Shown here piece by piece: positions 25,017-36,164 of a stretch of DNA of 64,000 nt; positions within the stretch are counted from its first letter, which is position 1; every line of letters begins with the position of its first letter. The notes below the pieces were generated by a model. The model saw nothing but the letters and a program-made list of their open reading frames with translations. It was not told where the DNA came from and searched no databases. Origin of the DNA: Burkholderia plantarii (GTDB lineage: Bacteria; Pseudomonadota; Gammaproteobacteria; Burkholderiales; Burkholderiaceae); assembly GCF_001411805.1 (NCBI RefSeq), contig NZ_CP007213.1:434001-498000 (forward strand), read 5' to 3'. Both the position numbers and the translations under genes were made by a program.

Positions 25017-26021
25017 ATGCGCGCTTTCCAGTTGATACCCGGCGACACCTGGCAACTCCATCCGGGCGAGATGCCCGCGCCTCGGCCGGCGGCGGACGAA
25101 GTCCTGATCCGGCTGCATGCCGCCGGCCTGAATTATCTGGACCTGATGGTGGCGCGAGGGCGGTTGGGCGATCCGTCGGCGCCGTTCGTCCCCGGCACGG
25201 ACGGCGCCGGCGAGATCGCCGAAATCGGGGAACGCGTGCGTGGTTGGGCGATCGGGGACCGCGTCATCTCCGGGTCGATGGTCGACTGGCCGGCGGGGTT
25301 GCCTACCGAAGCGAACACGCGGCGCATTCGCGGCGTCACCATGCCGGGCTCGCTCGCCGACTACGCGGTCGTTCCGGCCAGCGCGCTGGTGCGCATTCCC
25401 GACGGCATGCCGTACACGCGGGCGGTCACCTTGCCGATCGCGGCCACCACCGCCTGGAACGCCATCGTGAAAGGCAGGATCGGGCCGGCGTCGACGGTGG
25501 CGCTGCTCGGCACGGGAGGGGTGAGCCTGTTTGCCCTGCAGTTCGCGAAAGCCGCCGGTGCGCGGGTGGTGGTGTCGTCGTCTTCGGATGACAAGCTCGA
25601 CCGTGCGAAACGGCTCGGCGCCGACGTGCTGATCAACTATCGCGCGCGGCCCGCATGGGATGAGGCGCTGCTGGAGGCAACCGGCGGCCGGGGGGCGGAT
25701 CTGGTGGTCGAGACGGTCGGGGGCGGCACGTTTGCACGGTCGATCAACGCGGCCGCGATCGGCGGCACGATATACGTGGTGGGCTTCATCGGCGGCATGG
25801 AGGTGACGATGCCGGTGTTGCCCGTGATGGTGAAGACGCTGAACATCCTGGGCAGCCAGACCGGGTCGACCAGCGATCTGGCGGGCGCCGTGCGAGCGAT
25901 CGGGCAGGCGGGCATCGAGCCGGTGGTCGACCGGGTGTTTCCGTTCGAGGCCGCAGCGGACGCTTACGCCTATCTGGCGTCAGGGGCGCATTTCGGGAAG
26001 GTGGTCGTCGGCGTGGCGTGA
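25017..26021 (+). CDS. Medium-chain dehydrogenase/reductase (zinc-type alcohol dehydrogenase family)
   Basis: A protein of 334 residues. The N-terminal GroES-like catalytic domain has LHAAGLNYLDLMVARG and PGTDGAGEIAEIG; the Rossmann domain has VALLGTGGVSLFALQFAK near residue 160. The catalytic-zinc cysteine is replaced (Asn in GLNYLD), as in quinone-oxidoreductase-like members, so a zinc-independent NADPH-dependent reductase of quinones or enones is more likely than an alcohol dehydrogenase. Divergent from a LysR gene that probably controls it. It stands alone on its strand. Confidence 0.85.
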   Translation: MRAFQLIPGDTWQLHPGEMPAPRPAADEVLIRLHAAGLNYLDLMVARGRLGDPSAPFVPGTDGAGEIAEIGERVRGWAIGDRVISGSMVDWPAGLPTEANTRRIRGVTMPGSLADYAVVPASALVRIPDGMPYTRAVTLPIAATTAWNAIVKGRIGPASTVALLGTGGVSLFALQFAKAAGARVVVSSSSDDKLDRAKRLGADVLINYRARPAWDEALLEATGGRGADLVVETVGGGTFARSINAAAIGGTIYVVGFIGGMEVTMPVLPVMVKTLNILGSQTGSTSDLAGAVRAIGQAGIEPVVDRVFPFEAAADAYAYLASGAHFGKVVVGVA

Positions 26022-26318
26022 GCCGGGACGAGGTGATCCCGGCGGCACGCGGCATCGACGCGGCGCCTCGGGCTCGCGTCGGGGCGAGGCGCGGTGGACC
26101 GGGCGGCACGTCGCGGCGGGTGACGACGCGGCGGGCCTGCCGGTTGCCGCCGCCGCGCCGCGGCGTTCACCCTGACCGGGCGTTCAAGGCCCGGCGCGGC
26201 GCCCCCGGATGCGCGACCTCGAATCGCCGCCCGGCGCGGTGCCGCGCGGCATCCGCCGGTCGGCGAACGGAGCGGGTGAGCGGCCGGGGGCGTGAAGACC
26301 TGGCGCCGGCGCGCGCGC

Positions 26319-27695
26319 TCAGCGGCCGCCTGGCCCGGACGCGGCCGGGGCCGGCAGCGCCACGCGCTCGAACCTGCCCGCCAGCACGCCGTAGGCAAGA
26401 ATCGCGACGATTCCGTGCGCGCCCACGAACCAGAGCGCGCGGTCGAACGAGCCGGTGGCGGCCACCACGAAGCCGATCACGAGCGGCGTGACGATCCCGG
26501 CCGTGTTGCCGATGCCGTTGAAGATGCCGCCGCTCAGGCCCGTCATGTCGCGCGGCGCGACGTCGGCCAGCACGGCCCAGCCGATCGCGCCGAGCCCCTT
26601 GCCGAAGAACGCCAGCGAGACGATCACGATCACCGCCGCGTCCGAGCCGGCCCACGGCGCGAGCATCAGCGAGGTGGCGAGCACCATGCCGAGCAGGAAC
26701 GGCGTCTTGCGCGCGGCCGAGGTGGCTACGCCGCGGCGGATCAGGAAGTCCGACAGCATGCCGCCCAGCACGCCGCCGCTGAAGCCGCAGATCGCCGGCA
26801 GCGCGGCCACGAAGCCGACCGTCATGATGTTCATGCCGCGCGCCTTGACCAGGTAGATCGGGAACCAGGTGATGAAGAAGTAGGTGAGCGCGGTGATGCA
26901 GTACTGGCCGATGTAGACGGCCCACAGCGTGCGGCTCGTGAACAGCGCGCCGATCTCGCGCGAGGTGAAGCGGCGGCGGGGGCCGGCCTTCGCGTCGTCG
27001 AGGCCGACCAGCGCGCCGTTCGCGGCGACGTGCTCGTATTCGGCGCGGCTCATGCGCGGATGCGAGGCCGGATCGCGCAGCACGGCGAACCAGAGCACCG
27101 CCATCGCCAGCCCCAGCGCGCCCATGAAGAAGAACACCTGGTGCCAGCCGAGCCGGTGCGTCAGCCACGCCATCAGCGGCGTGAAGATCACCACGGCCAG
27201 ATACTGCGCCGAATTGAACAGCGCGCTCGCGGTGCCGCGTTCGTTGGTGGGGAACCAGGTCGCGACGATCCGCGCGTTGCCCGGAAACGCCGGCGATTCG
27301 ACCAGGCCGAGCATGAAGCGCATCACGAACAGCGCGGCGGTGGCGCCGGCCGCGCTGCCGATCAGCGAGACGGTGCCCTGCGAGATCGTGAACAGCGACC
27401 ACAGCACGATGCTCGCCCCATAGACGCGGCGCGCGCCGTAGCGGTCGAGCAGCCAGCCGCCCGGGACCTGGCCGATCGCGTAGGCCCAGCCGAACGCCGA
27501 GAACACCACGCCGAGCGCGGCCGGCGTGAGGCCGAGATCCCTCGACACGAAGGTGCCGGCGATCGACAGCGTGGCGCGGTCGGCGTAGTTGAGCACGGTG
27601 ACCGAGAAGATCAGCGCGAGGATCCAGTAGCGGAAATGGCCGATCCGGCCGCTCGCGACGGCGCCGTTCGAACGCGTGATGTCGATGCTTTTCAT
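26319..27695 (-). CDS. MFS transporter, anion:cation symporter (sugar-acid) subfamily
   Basis: A 458-residue inner-membrane protein with about 12 transmembrane helices. The N-terminal sequence NYADRATLSIAG and GWLLDRYGARRVYG (the loop 2-3 motif) match the ACS branch that carries galactonate, glucarate, phthalate or tartrate. It is followed, in the direction of transcription, by nothing, and preceded by the 2-hydroxyacid dehydrogenase gene on the same strand (162 bp upstream). Together they look like uptake and oxidation of a hydroxy acid, under the LysR regulator at 28945. The C-terminus is Ala/Pro-rich. Confidence 0.9.
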   Translation of the reverse strand: MKSIDITRSNGAVASGRIGHFRYWILALIFSVTVLNYADRATLSIAGTFVSRDLGLTPAALGVVFSAFGWAYAIGQVPGGWLLDRYGARRVYGASIVLWSLFTISQGTVSLIGSAAGATAALFVMRFMLGLVESPAFPGNARIVATWFPTNERGTASALFNSAQYLAVVIFTPLMAWLTHRLGWHQVFFFMGALGLAMAVLWFAVLRDPASHPRMSRAEYEHVAANGALVGLDDAKAGPRRRFTSREIGALFTSRTLWAVYIGQYCITALTYFFITWFPIYLVKARGMNIMTVGFVAALPAICGFSGGVLGGMLSDFLIRRGVATSAARKTPFLLGMVLATSLMLAPWAGSDAAVIVIVSLAFFGKGLGAIGWAVLADVAPRDMTGLSGGIFNGIGNTAGIVTPLVIGFVVAATGSFDRALWFVGAHGIVAILAYGVLAGRFERVALPAPAASGPGGR

Positions 27696-27857
27696 GTGTC
27701 TCCTCCCATGCGATGCGGGATGGTTCTGGTTCTGGTTCTGTCGGCGTCGCGCGGGCGGGGTGCGCGAGGTCCGGTGCCGCCGGGTGTGGCGTGATGCTGC
27801 TCGATGCGATGCGATGAAACGGGGCGGCCCGCCGGCGGCGCCGCGCCGCCCGCCGCG

Positions 27858-28799
27858 TCAGGGCGTGACGCTGGTGGCCGGGCGGCGCCCGGCGAAGCTG
27901 GCCGCGAGGCTGTCGAGCACGATCGCGCCCATCGCCTCGCGCGTCTGCACCGTCGCGCTCGCGCGGTGCGGCTGCAGCACCACGTTCGGCAGGGCGAACA
28001 GTTCGGGCGGCACGTTGGGCTCGTCGACGAACACGTCGAGCCCGGCGCCGGCGATGCGGCGCTCGGCCAGCGCGCGCACCAGCGCCGGCTCGTCGACGAG
28101 CTTGCCGCGCGCCACGTTGATCAGGTAGCCGTCGGGGCCGAGCGCGTCGAGCACCGTCGCGTCGATGATGCGTTCGGCGTTGTCGGCCGACGCGGCCAGC
28201 ACCAGCGCGTCGCTGTCGGCGGCGAGCTGCGCGAGGTCGGCGACGAAGCGGTAGGGCACGCCGTCGAGTTCGCGCAGGTCGGTGTAGGCGATCGGGCAGC
28301 CGAACGCGGCGGCGCGCGCGGCGATCGCGCGGCCCACGCGGCCGAGCCCGACGATGCCGATCCGCATTCCGCTGAACTTGCGCGCGAGCGGCAGCGCGGC
28401 GGCCTTGCCCCACTGGCCCGCGCGTACCTGCGCGTCGCCCTGGCAAAGCCCGCGGCAGACCGACAGCAGCAGGCCGATCGCGAGATCGGCGACGTCGTCG
28501 GTCAGCACGCCGGGCGTGGTCGAGACGTGCAGGCCGCGTTCGCGCGCGTAGGCGAGATCGACGGCGTCGGTGCCGATGCCGTTGATCGCGACGATCTTCA
28601 GGTTCGGCAACTGGTCCATCACCGCGTTGCGGATGCCGGACGCGCCGCCCGTGACCACCCCGCCGATGCGCGCGCCGATCTCGCGCAGATGGGCGGCCGG
28701 ATCGGCCTGCCCGTAGTGGCGGTGCAGCGTGTAGCGCTCGGCGAGCTGGCGGTCCAGCGACGGCAGGACGGGGTTGATCAGCAGGATGTCGGACGGCAT
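27858..28799 (-). CDS. D-isomer-specific 2-hydroxyacid dehydrogenase
   Basis: A protein of 313 residues from ATG 28799 (MPSDILLINPVLP); the longer frame adds unlikely sequence. The NAD(P)-binding motif is GIVGLGRVGRAIAARAA near residue 145; catalytic Arg is in LVLAASADN..., Glu in DVFVDEP and His in LQPHRASATV. Such enzymes reduce 2-keto acids or oxidise D-2-hydroxy acids, for example glyoxylate/hydroxypyruvate reductases. It precedes the MFS transporter and is divergent from a LysR gene, so it is probably part of a small hydroxy-acid utilisation operon. Confidence 0.88.
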   Translation of the reverse strand: MPSDILLINPVLPSLDRQLAERYTLHRHYGQADPAAHLREIGARIGGVVTGGASGIRNAVMDQLPNLKIVAINGIGTDAVDLAYARERGLHVSTTPGVLTDDVADLAIGLLLSVCRGLCQGDAQVRAGQWGKAAALPLARKFSGMRIGIVGLGRVGRAIAARAAAFGCPIAYTDLRELDGVPYRFVADLAQLAADSDALVLAASADNAERIIDATVLDALGPDGYLINVARGKLVDEPALVRALAERRIAGAGLDVFVDEPNVPPELFALPNVVLQPHRASATVQTREAMGAIVLDSLAASFAGRRPATSVTP

Positions 28800-28944
28800 G
28801 CGGTGCGGGCTCTCGAACGATGAATCGGTGGTGCGCCGGCAAGGCCCGCCGCGAGGCGGCCCGGCGACCGGATGCGAACGAGTATAGGCAGGCGATCGAT
28901 CAAGGTCTAAGCTATATTCCGCATCGATCAATACAAAAACTGGA

Positions 28945-29850
28945 ATGATGGTCGAACTCAATCATCTGCGTTGTTTCGTGGCCGTGGCCGAGGAACTGCA
29001 TTTCGGCCGGGCCGCCGCGCGCCTGTTCATGACGCAGCCGCCGCTGAGCCGGCAGATCCAGCTGCTGGAGGAGGCGCTCGGGCTGCTGCTGTTCGAGCGC
29101 AACAGCCGCAGCGTGAAGCTGACCGACGCCGGGCGCGCCTATTACGACGACGCGCGGCGCATCCTGCGGCTGACCGACGAGGCCGCCGACGCGGCGCGGC
29201 GCGTGGCGCGCGGCGATGCCGGGCAGGTCACGGTCGGCTTTACCGCGGTGGCCGGCTACCGGCTCGTGCCCGAGCTGCTCGCGGCCGCGCGCGAGCAGCT
29301 GCCGGGGATCCGGCTGGTGCTGAAGGAGATGGTGTCGGTGGCGCAGCTCGATGCGCTGAAGACGCGCGCGCTCGACATCGGCATCCTGCGCGCGCAGGCG
29401 GCGGACCCGGCGATCGGCGTCGCGCGGCTCGCTCGCGAGCCGCTGCTGGCGGTGGTGCCCGCCGCGCATCCGCTGGCCGGGCGCGAGACGATCGCCGCGG
29501 CCGACCTGCATGGCGTGCCGTTCGTGATGTATTCGGCCGACGGCGGCCGGTATTTCCACGATCGCATCGTGGCGCTGCTGACGGCGGCCGGCGTCCACGT
29601 GGACGCCGTGCAGCAGCTCGACCAGACCCACACCGTGGTGACGCTGGTGCGAGCCGGGATCGGGCTGGCGATCGTGCCGGCCTCGGCGCGCGAACTCGGG
29701 ATCCGCGACGTGGTGTTCCGGCCGCTGTGGACGCCCGAGGCGGTCGCCGATCTCGACCTCGGCTGGCGCGTGGAGCGCAATAGCCCGGCGGTGGAGCGGT
29801 TCCGGGCGTTCGCGCTGGCTTGTGTCGGGGCAAGTGGGGGCGCAGGGTGA
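28945..29850 (+). CDS. LysR-type regulator, divergent from hydroxyacid operon
   Basis: A 301-residue LysR regulator (two adjacent ATG codons at 28945 and 28948). The helix-turn-helix is at residues 4-50 (HLRCFVAVAEELHFGRAAARL, with TQPPLSRQI following). The pattern resembles the CatR/BenM-like subgroup. It is divergent from the 2-hydroxyacid dehydrogenase and MFS genes across a 145-bp gap, which it most likely controls. The last 10 residues are Gly/Ala-rich and may vary. Confidence 0.88.
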   Translation: MMVELNHLRCFVAVAEELHFGRAAARLFMTQPPLSRQIQLLEEALGLLLFERNSRSVKLTDAGRAYYDDARRILRLTDEAADAARRVARGDAGQVTVGFTAVAGYRLVPELLAAAREQLPGIRLVLKEMVSVAQLDALKTRALDIGILRAQAADPAIGVARLAREPLLAVVPAAHPLAGRETIAAADLHGVPFVMYSADGGRYFHDRIVALLTAAGVHVDAVQQLDQTHTVVTLVRAGIGLAIVPASARELGIRDVVFRPLWTPEAVADLDLGWRVERNSPAVERFRAFALACVGASGGAG

Positions 29851-30107
29851 CGGTCTGAACGGCGGGATGGACGGTTTGGCGAGCGGTTCGGTGGACGGTT
29901 GCACGGGCGGTTGCCGATCTGCCCGCGTTATCGATCCGTGCCTGTCCAGGCGTCCTGCGCGGCGTCATCCTCGCGCAGGTCGCGGGTTCCATGCCGCCCG
30001 CCGGCGGTCTCCGTTTTTAAGCCTCGTTTAAGCCTCGTCGCCGAAGATTTTCGCGCGACATTTTCGCCGCCCGTCCCGACGAGCGATAACGACAGGAGAA
30101 GAAACCG

Positions 30108-30680
30108 ATGCGACTTCATGCAGCGATCATCGCCGGCGCGTTCGTGCTGGCGCCGGTCCTCGCGATGGCGTCCGATCCGGTACTCGTGCAGGTCGACGGC
30201 AAGCCCGTCGCCGCGCACGAAACGTCCCGGATCGTGCAGACCGCCGCCGGTCCGGCCCATGTGAAGACCTGGAGCTGGCAAAGCCCCGACGGCGGCGCCA
30301 GCTTCGTGATGCAGACCAGCAGCAGCGGCGCCGATCCCTCGGCGCCGTCGATGTCCCCCGCGATGATGCGGCAGATGCAAGCGCGCATGCAGTCGCAGAT
30401 GCGCGCCCAGATGGCCGAGATGGCCACGCTGCAGGCGCGCATGCAAATGCAGATGCAGGCGCTCCAGCAGGCCGCGTTCGGCGGCATGCCCGGCTTCGCC
30501 GGCGGTCCGTTCGACGCGATGTTCGTCGGCCCGCCGGTGGTGGTGATGCAGGCGCCGCGCCCGGTGCTGTACCTCGTGCCGGTCGCGCCGCCCGTCCGCG
30601 CCGCGGCGCCGGCCCGCCCGGCACCGATGCCAGCCGCTCCGGCCGCCCCGGCCACGCGCAAGCCCGGCGTGGAGATCTGA
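30108..30680 (+). CDS. Secreted Met/Gln-rich protein of unknown function
   Basis: A 190-residue protein starting after AGGAGAAGAAACCG. Residues 1-22 are a signal peptide ending near AMAS. Residues 23-75 form a small beta-like domain (VLVQVDGKPVAAHE). About residues 85-128 are a striking helix made of Met, Gln, Ala and Arg (repeats of the type MQARMQ), predicted to be a coiled coil. The last 40 residues are Ala/Pro-rich. It is probably periplasmic. The methionine-rich helix might bind copper or act as an oxidation sink, but no family match is recognised. It stands alone between a LysR gene and a MocR gene. Confidence 0.7.
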   Translation: MRLHAAIIAGAFVLAPVLAMASDPVLVQVDGKPVAAHETSRIVQTAAGPAHVKTWSWQSPDGGASFVMQTSSSGADPSAPSMSPAMMRQMQARMQSQMRAQMAEMATLQARMQMQMQALQQAAFGGMPGFAGGPFDAMFVGPPVVVMQAPRPVLYLVPVAPPVRAAAPARPAPMPAAPAAPATRKPGVEI

Positions 30681-30858
30681 GCGAACGCCGGCTTCGGGCT
30701 TCACGGGTCGTGCCTCCGGGCACGGCCGGCGAGGCCCGAAGCCGGGCCGTCGCATCGCACCCCGGCCGCCCCGGCGGCCGTTCTTCCCGCCGTCCCGCAA
30801 GTTTCCCCTTTCGCGCATTCCCCCGCGTTTCCCCCGGCGCTTCCCCTTTGCCGCTCCC

Positions 30859-32274
30859 TCAGACGATCATCCCGCGCCCGCTCGACACGTCGCTCGCCAG
30901 CAGCACCGACAGCCGCCTGAGCGCCGCGTGCAGCTGCGTGCGATCGGGCGTTGCGCCGAGCGAGATGCGGATCGCGCCCGGCGCCTGCCCGCCGAGATGG
31001 AACGCCGTGGACGGCGCCACCGCCAGCCCCTCGGCGCCGGCCGCGGCCGCCAGCTCGCCGGGCGCCCAGTAGCTCGGCAGCGGATACCAGAGATGGATGC
31101 CGGCGCCGTCGCCGGCCACCGCGCCGAGCACTTGCGCGGCGGCGCGCTGCCGCTCGCGCGCCTCCACGCGCACGCCGTCGAGCAGCTGCGCGGCCGAGCC
31201 GTCGTTGATCCATTGCGTGACGAGCGAATTCGTCAGCGGCGGCGACATCAGCGAGAACGAACGCAGCGCGATCAGGAACGCGTCGCGTGAGGGCTCGTCG
31301 GGCAGCGCGACGAACGCGGTGCGCAGCCCCGGCGACAGGCATTTCGACAGCGTCGACAGATACGCCACCTGGGCCGGCGCGATGCGCGCGAGCGGCGGCG
31401 GCGCGTCCGGCGCGAACAACCAGTACGGGTCGTCCTCGACGATGCGCAGCCGGTGCCGCAGCGCCACCTTCAGCAGCTCCTGCCGGCGCGGCGCGGGCAT
31501 GGTGGTGGCGGTGGGGTTCTGCAGCGTCGGGTTCAGGTAGATCAGCCGGATGCCGCCAGCGCCGCCGCCACTCGTGCCGGCCGGCTCGCGGCAGGCCGCG
31601 TCGAGCGCGTCGGGCCGCATGCCGTGCGCATCGGTCTCGATCGGCCGCGCGACGCGGCCGAGCTGGCTGGCCGCGAGCGGCAGCCCCGGATAGACGAGCG
31701 GCTCGCAGGCGATGGTGTCGCCGGGCATCGTCATCGCGACGATCAGCGCGGCCAGCGCGGCCTGCGCGCCGGGACTCACCACCACGCGCGAGCGCGGCAC
31801 CTCGCCGAGCATCGGCCGCAGCCAGCCGGCCGCGGTGGTGCGATCGGCCTCGCTTCCGCCGCCCACGTGGTAGGTCATCAGCAGATCGATGTCGCTGCGC
31901 AGTAGCACCTGCGACATGCCGCGTCGCAACAGCTGCTCGAGATCGACGCCGGCCGGCGGCGGCGGGATGTTCATGCTGAGGTCGACGCGCTGCGCGAGTT
32001 CGGCCTTCGGCGCGGCGACGAACGTGCCAAGCGGCCCGCGCGCCTCCAGCAGGTGCCGCTGGCGCGCCTCGTTGAAGCCGCGCGTGACGGTGGTCAGGTC
32101 CACCCCGAGCCGCTGCGCGAGCTGCCGCTGCGGCGGCACGCGATCACCGGGCTGCAGGCGCCCGTCGGCGATCGCGCGCTCGATGAAGCCGGCGATCTGC
32201 AGGTAGCGCGGGCCTTGGCCCTCGGCCAGTGCGTCATTCCATGCATCGATGGCGCCGGAAAGTTTTTGCGTCAT
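30859..32274 (-). CDS. MocR-type (GntR/aminotransferase) transcriptional regulator
   Basis: A protein of 471 residues. The N-terminal winged helix of the GntR type is at about residues 15-85 ([21 protein letters not shown], then [15 protein letters not shown]), joined to a class-I aminotransferase-like domain that should bind pyridoxal phosphate through the lysine in [14 protein letters not shown]. MocR proteins sense PLP or amino-acid adducts. It is divergent from cyoABCD with a 178-bp gap, which does not by itself show that it regulates them. Confidence 0.9.
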   Translation of the reverse strand: MTQKLSGAIDAWNDALAEGQGPRYLQIAGFIERAIADGRLQPGDRVPPQRQLAQRLGVDLTTVTRGFNEARQRHLLEARGPLGTFVAAPKAELAQRVDLSMNIPPPPAGVDLEQLLRRGMSQVLLRSDIDLLMTYHVGGGSEADRTTAAGWLRPMLGEVPRSRVVVSPGAQAALAALIVAMTMPGDTIACEPLVYPGLPLAASQLGRVARPIETDAHGMRPDALDAACREPAGTSGGGAGGIRLIYLNPTLQNPTATTMPAPRRQELLKVALRHRLRIVEDDPYWLFAPDAPPPLARIAPAQVAYLSTLSKCLSPGLRTAFVALPDEPSRDAFLIALRSFSLMSPPLTNSLVTQWINDGSAAQLLDGVRVEARERQRAAAQVLGAVAGDGAGIHLWYPLPSYWAPGELAAAAGAEGLAVAPSTAFHLGGQAPGAIRISLGATPDRTQLHAALRRLSVLLASDVSSGRGMIV

Positions 32275-32452
32275 TCTGTCGCGGTATGTATGTGTGATGT
32301 CTTACTCTATCATCCGACATCGAAGCGCGTAAATCCATACATATTCCGTTTTGTATGCACGGTCAGCCGGCCGCGCGTTCCGGGGGCCGGCGTGGACGGG
32401 CAGCGATGCGAGTGGACGGATTTGCGCGCATGGCCACCACGGACATCCCCCC

Positions 32453-33520
32453 ATGCGCACTCCATCTTCTCGAAGCCGGCCCGATGTCGAATCGGGTCCA
32501 CCGCATTCCCCGTCGCCGCTTTCCTCCTCATCCTCCCCGGGCCCGCGTTCGCTGGCGCATCGCGCGGCGTCGGCCGCGCGCCTGCTGCCGGCCGCCGCGC
32601 TGCTGCTGCTCGGCGGCTGCAACGCCGTGCTGCTGGACCCGAAGGGCAACATCGGCGTGCAGGAAAAGAACCTGATCCTGATCGCGCTCGGCCTGATGCT
32701 GCTGGTCGTGATCCCGGTGATCGCGCTGACGCTGTGGTTCGCGTGGCGCTACCGCGCCGGCAACACGCGCGCGACCTACGCGCCGCGCTGGTCGCATTCG
32801 ACCGCGATCGAGGTGGTGGTGTGGTCGATCCCGTGCGTGATCGTGATCATTCTCGGCGTGCTGATCTGGCGTACCACGCTGAGCCTCGATCCGTACCGGC
32901 CGATCGAATCCGGCGAGAAGCCGGTGCGCGTGGAAGTGATCGCGCTGAACTGGAAGTGGCTGTTCATCTATCCGGACTACGGCGTCGCCTCGGTCAACGA
33001 ACTCGCGGTGCCGGTCGGCACGCCGGTCGATTTCAAGCTGACGGCCGAATCGCTGATGAACTCGTTCTTCATCCCGCAGCTCGGCAGCCAGGTGTATGCG
33101 ATGCCGAGCATGCAGACGCGCCTGCACCTGATCGCCGACGAGCCGGGCACCTATCTCGGCCAGTCCTCGGCATTCAGCGGCCCGGGCTTCTCGGACATGC
33201 ACTTCCAGACCTACGCGACGAGCCGCGGCGAGTTCGACGCCTGGGTCGCGCGCGCCCGCAAGGCGAGCGTCGTGCTCGACGCGGCCGCCTACGCGCGCCT
33301 CGCGCAGCCCAGCGAGAAGAACGCGCCGACGCTCTACGCGAGCGTGGTGCCGAACCTGTTCGACAACGTGCTCGAAACCGCGATGCGCGCCGGCTCGGCG
33401 AACCCGAGCTGCACGCCGGGCACACCGGGCGTGGTGTCGTCGACGCTCTCGCCGGCGCGCCTGGCCTCGGTTTCCCTTTCTTCCGGCGGCGCCGACGCGC
33501 CCAATTCCGCTACCCGGTAA
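32453..33520 (+). CDS. cyoA: Cytochrome bo3 ubiquinol oxidase subunit II
   Basis: A 355-residue subunit II. The start at 32453 ([10 protein letters not shown]) gives a leader of about 55 residues that runs into a lipobox, LLLLGGC; the cysteine would be lipidated. Two transmembrane helices follow ([18 protein letters not shown] and [16 protein letters not shown]). The periplasmic cupredoxin domain lacks the CuA ligands of cytochrome c oxidases, as expected for a quinol oxidase. The leader is longer than in E. coli, so the start is not certain. First gene of cyoABCD; five bases separate it from cyoB. Confidence 0.93.
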   Translation: MRTPSSRSRPDVESGPPHSPSPLSSSSSPGPRSLAHRAASAARLLPAAALLLLGGCNAVLLDPKGNIGVQEKNLILIALGLMLLVVIPVIALTLWFAWRYRAGNTRATYAPRWSHSTAIEVVVWSIPCVIVIILGVLIWRTTLSLDPYRPIESGEKPVRVEVIALNWKWLFIYPDYGVASVNELAVPVGTPVDFKLTAESLMNSFFIPQLGSQVYAMPSMQTRLHLIADEPGTYLGQSSAFSGPGFSDMHFQTYATSRGEFDAWVARARKASVVLDAAAYARLAQPSEKNAPTLYASVVPNLFDNVLETAMRAGSANPSCTPGTPGVVSSTLSPARLASVSLSSGGADAPNSATR

Positions 33521-33525
33521 ACATC

Positions 33526-35535
33526 ATGTTTGGAAAGCTCACTCTCGATGCCATACCCTGGCACGAACCCATCATCATGGGCACGCTCGCCGTGGTGCTC
33601 GTGCTCGGCGCGGCCCTGCTCGGCGCGATCACCTACGCGGGGAAATGGCCGTACCTGTGGCGTGAATGGTTCACCTCGGTCGATCACAAGAAGATCGGCG
33701 TGATGTACATCGCGCTCGCGATCGTGATGCTGCTGCGCGGCTTCGCCGACGCGATCATGATGCGCGCGCAGCAGGCCATCGCCAGCAACGACGCGGCCGG
33801 CTACCTGCCGCCGCATCACTACGACCAGATCTTCACGGCGCACGGCGTGATCATGATCTTCTTCGTGGCGACGCCGCTGATCCTCGGGCTGATGAACGTG
33901 GTGGTGCCGTTGCAGATCGGCGCGCGCGACGTGGCCTATCCGTTCCTGAACTCGCTGAGCTTCTGGCTCGCCGTGGTGGGCGCGATGCTGGTGATGGTGT
34001 CGATGTTCGTCGGCGACTTCGCGGCCACCGGCTGGGTGGCCTACCCGCCGCTCTCCGAGCTCGGCTACAGTCCGACCGTGGGGGTGGATTACTACATCTG
34101 GTCCCTGCAGATATCGGGCCTCGGCACCACGCTCACCGGCATCAACTTCATCGTGACGATCCTGCGCATGCGCGCGCCGACGCAGAAGCTGATGCAGATG
34201 CCGGTGTTCGTCTGGACCGCGCTGATCACCAACATCCTGATCGTCGCCGTGTTCCCGGTGCTGACGGGCACGCTCGCGCTGCTGACGGCCGACCGCTACC
34301 TCGGCATGCACTTCTTCACGAACGAGCTCGGCGGCAACGCGATGATGTACATCAACCTGATCTGGGTGTGGGGCCACCCCGAGGTGTACATCCTGATCCT
34401 GCCGGCGTTCGGCGCGTTCTCGGAGATCATCGCGACGTTCTCGGGCAAGCCGCTGTTCGGCTACAAGTCGATGGTCTACGCGACCTCCTCGATCGGCATC
34501 CTGTCGTTCTTCGTCTGGCTGCACCACTTCTTCACGATGGGCTCGGGCGCGAACGTCAACGCGTTCTTCGGGATCATGACCACCATCATCTCGATCCCGA
34601 CCGGCGTGAAGCTGTTCAACTGGCTGTTCACGATGTATCGCGGGCGGATCCGCTATCACAGCTCGACGCTCTGGACCATCGGCTTCATGGTGACGTTCGC
34701 CGTGGGCGGCATGACGGGCGTGCTGCTGGCCGTGCCGGGCGCCGACTTCGTGCTGCACAACAGCCTGTTCCTGGTCGCGCACTTCCATAACGTGATCATC
34801 GGCGGCGTGGTGTTCGGCTGCCTGGCCGGCATCAGCTTCTGGTTCCCGAAGGTGTTCGGCTTCACGCTCGACGAGTTCTGGGGCAAGGTCTCGTTCTGGT
34901 GCTGGCTGATCGGCTACTGGCTCGCGTTCACGCCGCTCTACATCCTCGGCTTCGAGGGCATGACGCGCCGCATGAACCACTACTCGGTGCCGTCGTGGCA
35001 TCCGTGGCTGGTGGTGGCGCTGGTGGGCGCCGTGTTCGTCGGCCTCGGCATCCTCGCGATGCTGGTGCAGATCTACGTGAGCGTGCGCCGCCGCGATGCG
35101 CTGCGCGACGCCACCGGCGATCCGTGGAACGGCCGCAGCCTCGAATGGTCGACTTCGTCGCCGGCGCCGTTCTACAACTTCGCGATCGTGCCGACCATCA
35201 CCTCGCTCGAGCAGCACTGGGAAAACAAGGAAACCGGCCGCGCCTACGTGCAGCCGACGCACTACGAGGACATCCACATGCCGCGCAACACGGCGGCCGG
35301 CGTGATCATCGCCGCGTTCGGCATGCTGCTCGGCTTCGCGTTCGTCTGGCACATGTGGCCGTTCGTGGTGATCGGGCTGCTCGGCATGGTCGGCACCTTC
35401 GTGGCCCGCAGCTACGACACCGATACCGATTACTGGGTGCCGGCCGCCGAAGTCGAGCGGATCGAAAACGCGCGCTTCGCGCAACTGCAGCGTCACGTGC
35501 CGCTCGTGCCGCTCAACGAAACCGAGGTCGCATGA
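33526..35535 (+). CDS. cyoB: Cytochrome bo3 ubiquinol oxidase subunit I
   Basis: A 669-residue catalytic subunit, normal length, with about 15 transmembrane helices. Haem and copper ligands are visible: HGVIMIFF (low-spin haem), the WGHPEVYI pair whose His and Tyr are cross-linked at CuB, two further CuB histidines in WLHHFFTMG, and HFHNVIIGG for the binuclear haem. The enzyme reduces oxygen to water while pumping protons. ATG 33526 follows the cyoA stop by five bases. The stop overlaps cyoC. This oxidase type is sensitive to cyanide. Confidence 0.97.
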   Translation: MFGKLTLDAIPWHEPIIMGTLAVVLVLGAALLGAITYAGKWPYLWREWFTSVDHKKIGVMYIALAIVMLLRGFADAIMMRAQQAIASNDAAGYLPPHHYDQIFTAHGVIMIFFVATPLILGLMNVVVPLQIGARDVAYPFLNSLSFWLAVVGAMLVMVSMFVGDFAATGWVAYPPLSELGYSPTVGVDYYIWSLQISGLGTTLTGINFIVTILRMRAPTQKLMQMPVFVWTALITNILIVAVFPVLTGTLALLTADRYLGMHFFTNELGGNAMMYINLIWVWGHPEVYILILPAFGAFSEIIATFSGKPLFGYKSMVYATSSIGILSFFVWLHHFFTMGSGANVNAFFGIMTTIISIPTGVKLFNWLFTMYRGRIRYHSSTLWTIGFMVTFAVGGMTGVLLAVPGADFVLHNSLFLVAHFHNVIIGGVVFGCLAGISFWFPKVFGFTLDEFWGKVSFWCWLIGYWLAFTPLYILGFEGMTRRMNHYSVPSWHPWLVVALVGAVFVGLGILAMLVQIYVSVRRRDALRDATGDPWNGRSLEWSTSSPAPFYNFAIVPTITSLEQHWENKETGRAYVQPTHYEDIHMPRNTAAGVIIAAFGMLLGFAFVWHMWPFVVIGLLGMVGTFVARSYDTDTDYWVPAAEVERIENARFAQLQRHVPLVPLNETEVA

Positions 35536-36164
35536 TGAGCGCGCAGACTATCTCGCAAACAGGCCATGACGGCCACCACGCGGCCGGCCACGGCCACGAA
35601 CATCACGACGACGGCGGCAAGACCACGCTCGGCTTCTGGATCTACCTGATGAGCGACTGCCTGATCTTCGCCACGCTGTTCGCGACGTTCGGCGTGCTCG
35701 CCAACGCCACGGCCGGCGGGCCGACCGGGCAGGGCCTGTTCGAGCTCGACTACGTGCTCGGCGAAACCATGCTGCTGCTGGTCAGCAGCTTCACGTTTGG
35801 CCTCGCGATGCTGGCCATGAACGCCGGGCGGCGCGGCGCGGTGATCCCGTGGCTGGCGGTGACGTTCGTGTTCGGCGCGGGCTTCATCGCGATGGAGGTC
35901 CACGAGTTCGCGAAGCTGATCGCCGACGGCGCCGGGCCCCATACGAGCGCGTTCCTGTCCGCGTATTTCGGGCTGGTCGGCACGCACGGCCTGCACGTGA
36001 GCTGCGGCCTGCTGTGGATCGCGGTGATGATGCATCAGGTCAGGAAGTTCGGCCTGACCGGCATGGTGCGCCGCCGCCTGGCCTGCCTCAGCATGTTCTG
36101 GCATTTCCTGGACCTGGTCTGGATCTGCGTGTTCACCTTCGTTTATCTGCGGGAGTTCGTATGA
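35532..36164 (+). CDS. cyoC: Cytochrome bo3 ubiquinol oxidase subunit III
   Basis: A 210-residue membrane subunit with five transmembrane helices and a His-rich N-terminal extension ([17 protein letters not shown]) that could bind metal. Core motifs [19 protein letters not shown] and the C-terminal [13 protein letters not shown] are those of haem-copper oxidase subunit III. The start overlaps the cyoB stop as ATGA, and its own stop overlaps cyoD in the same way, so the three are translationally coupled. Confidence 0.96.
   Translation: MMSAQTISQTGHDGHHAAGHGHEHHDDGGKTTLGFWIYLMSDCLIFATLFATFGVLANATAGGPTGQGLFELDYVLGETMLLLVSSFTFGLAMLAMNAGRRGAVIPWLAVTFVFGAGFIAMEVHEFAKLIADGAGPHTSAFLSAYFGLVGTHGLHVSCGLLWIAVMMHQVRKFGLTGMVRRRLACLSMFWHFLDLVWICVFTFVYLREFV

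Noticed and set aside
32053..33525. Extended frame upstream of cyoB
   Set aside because: It is a shadow of cyoA; cyoB begins at ATG 33526 right after the cyoA stop.
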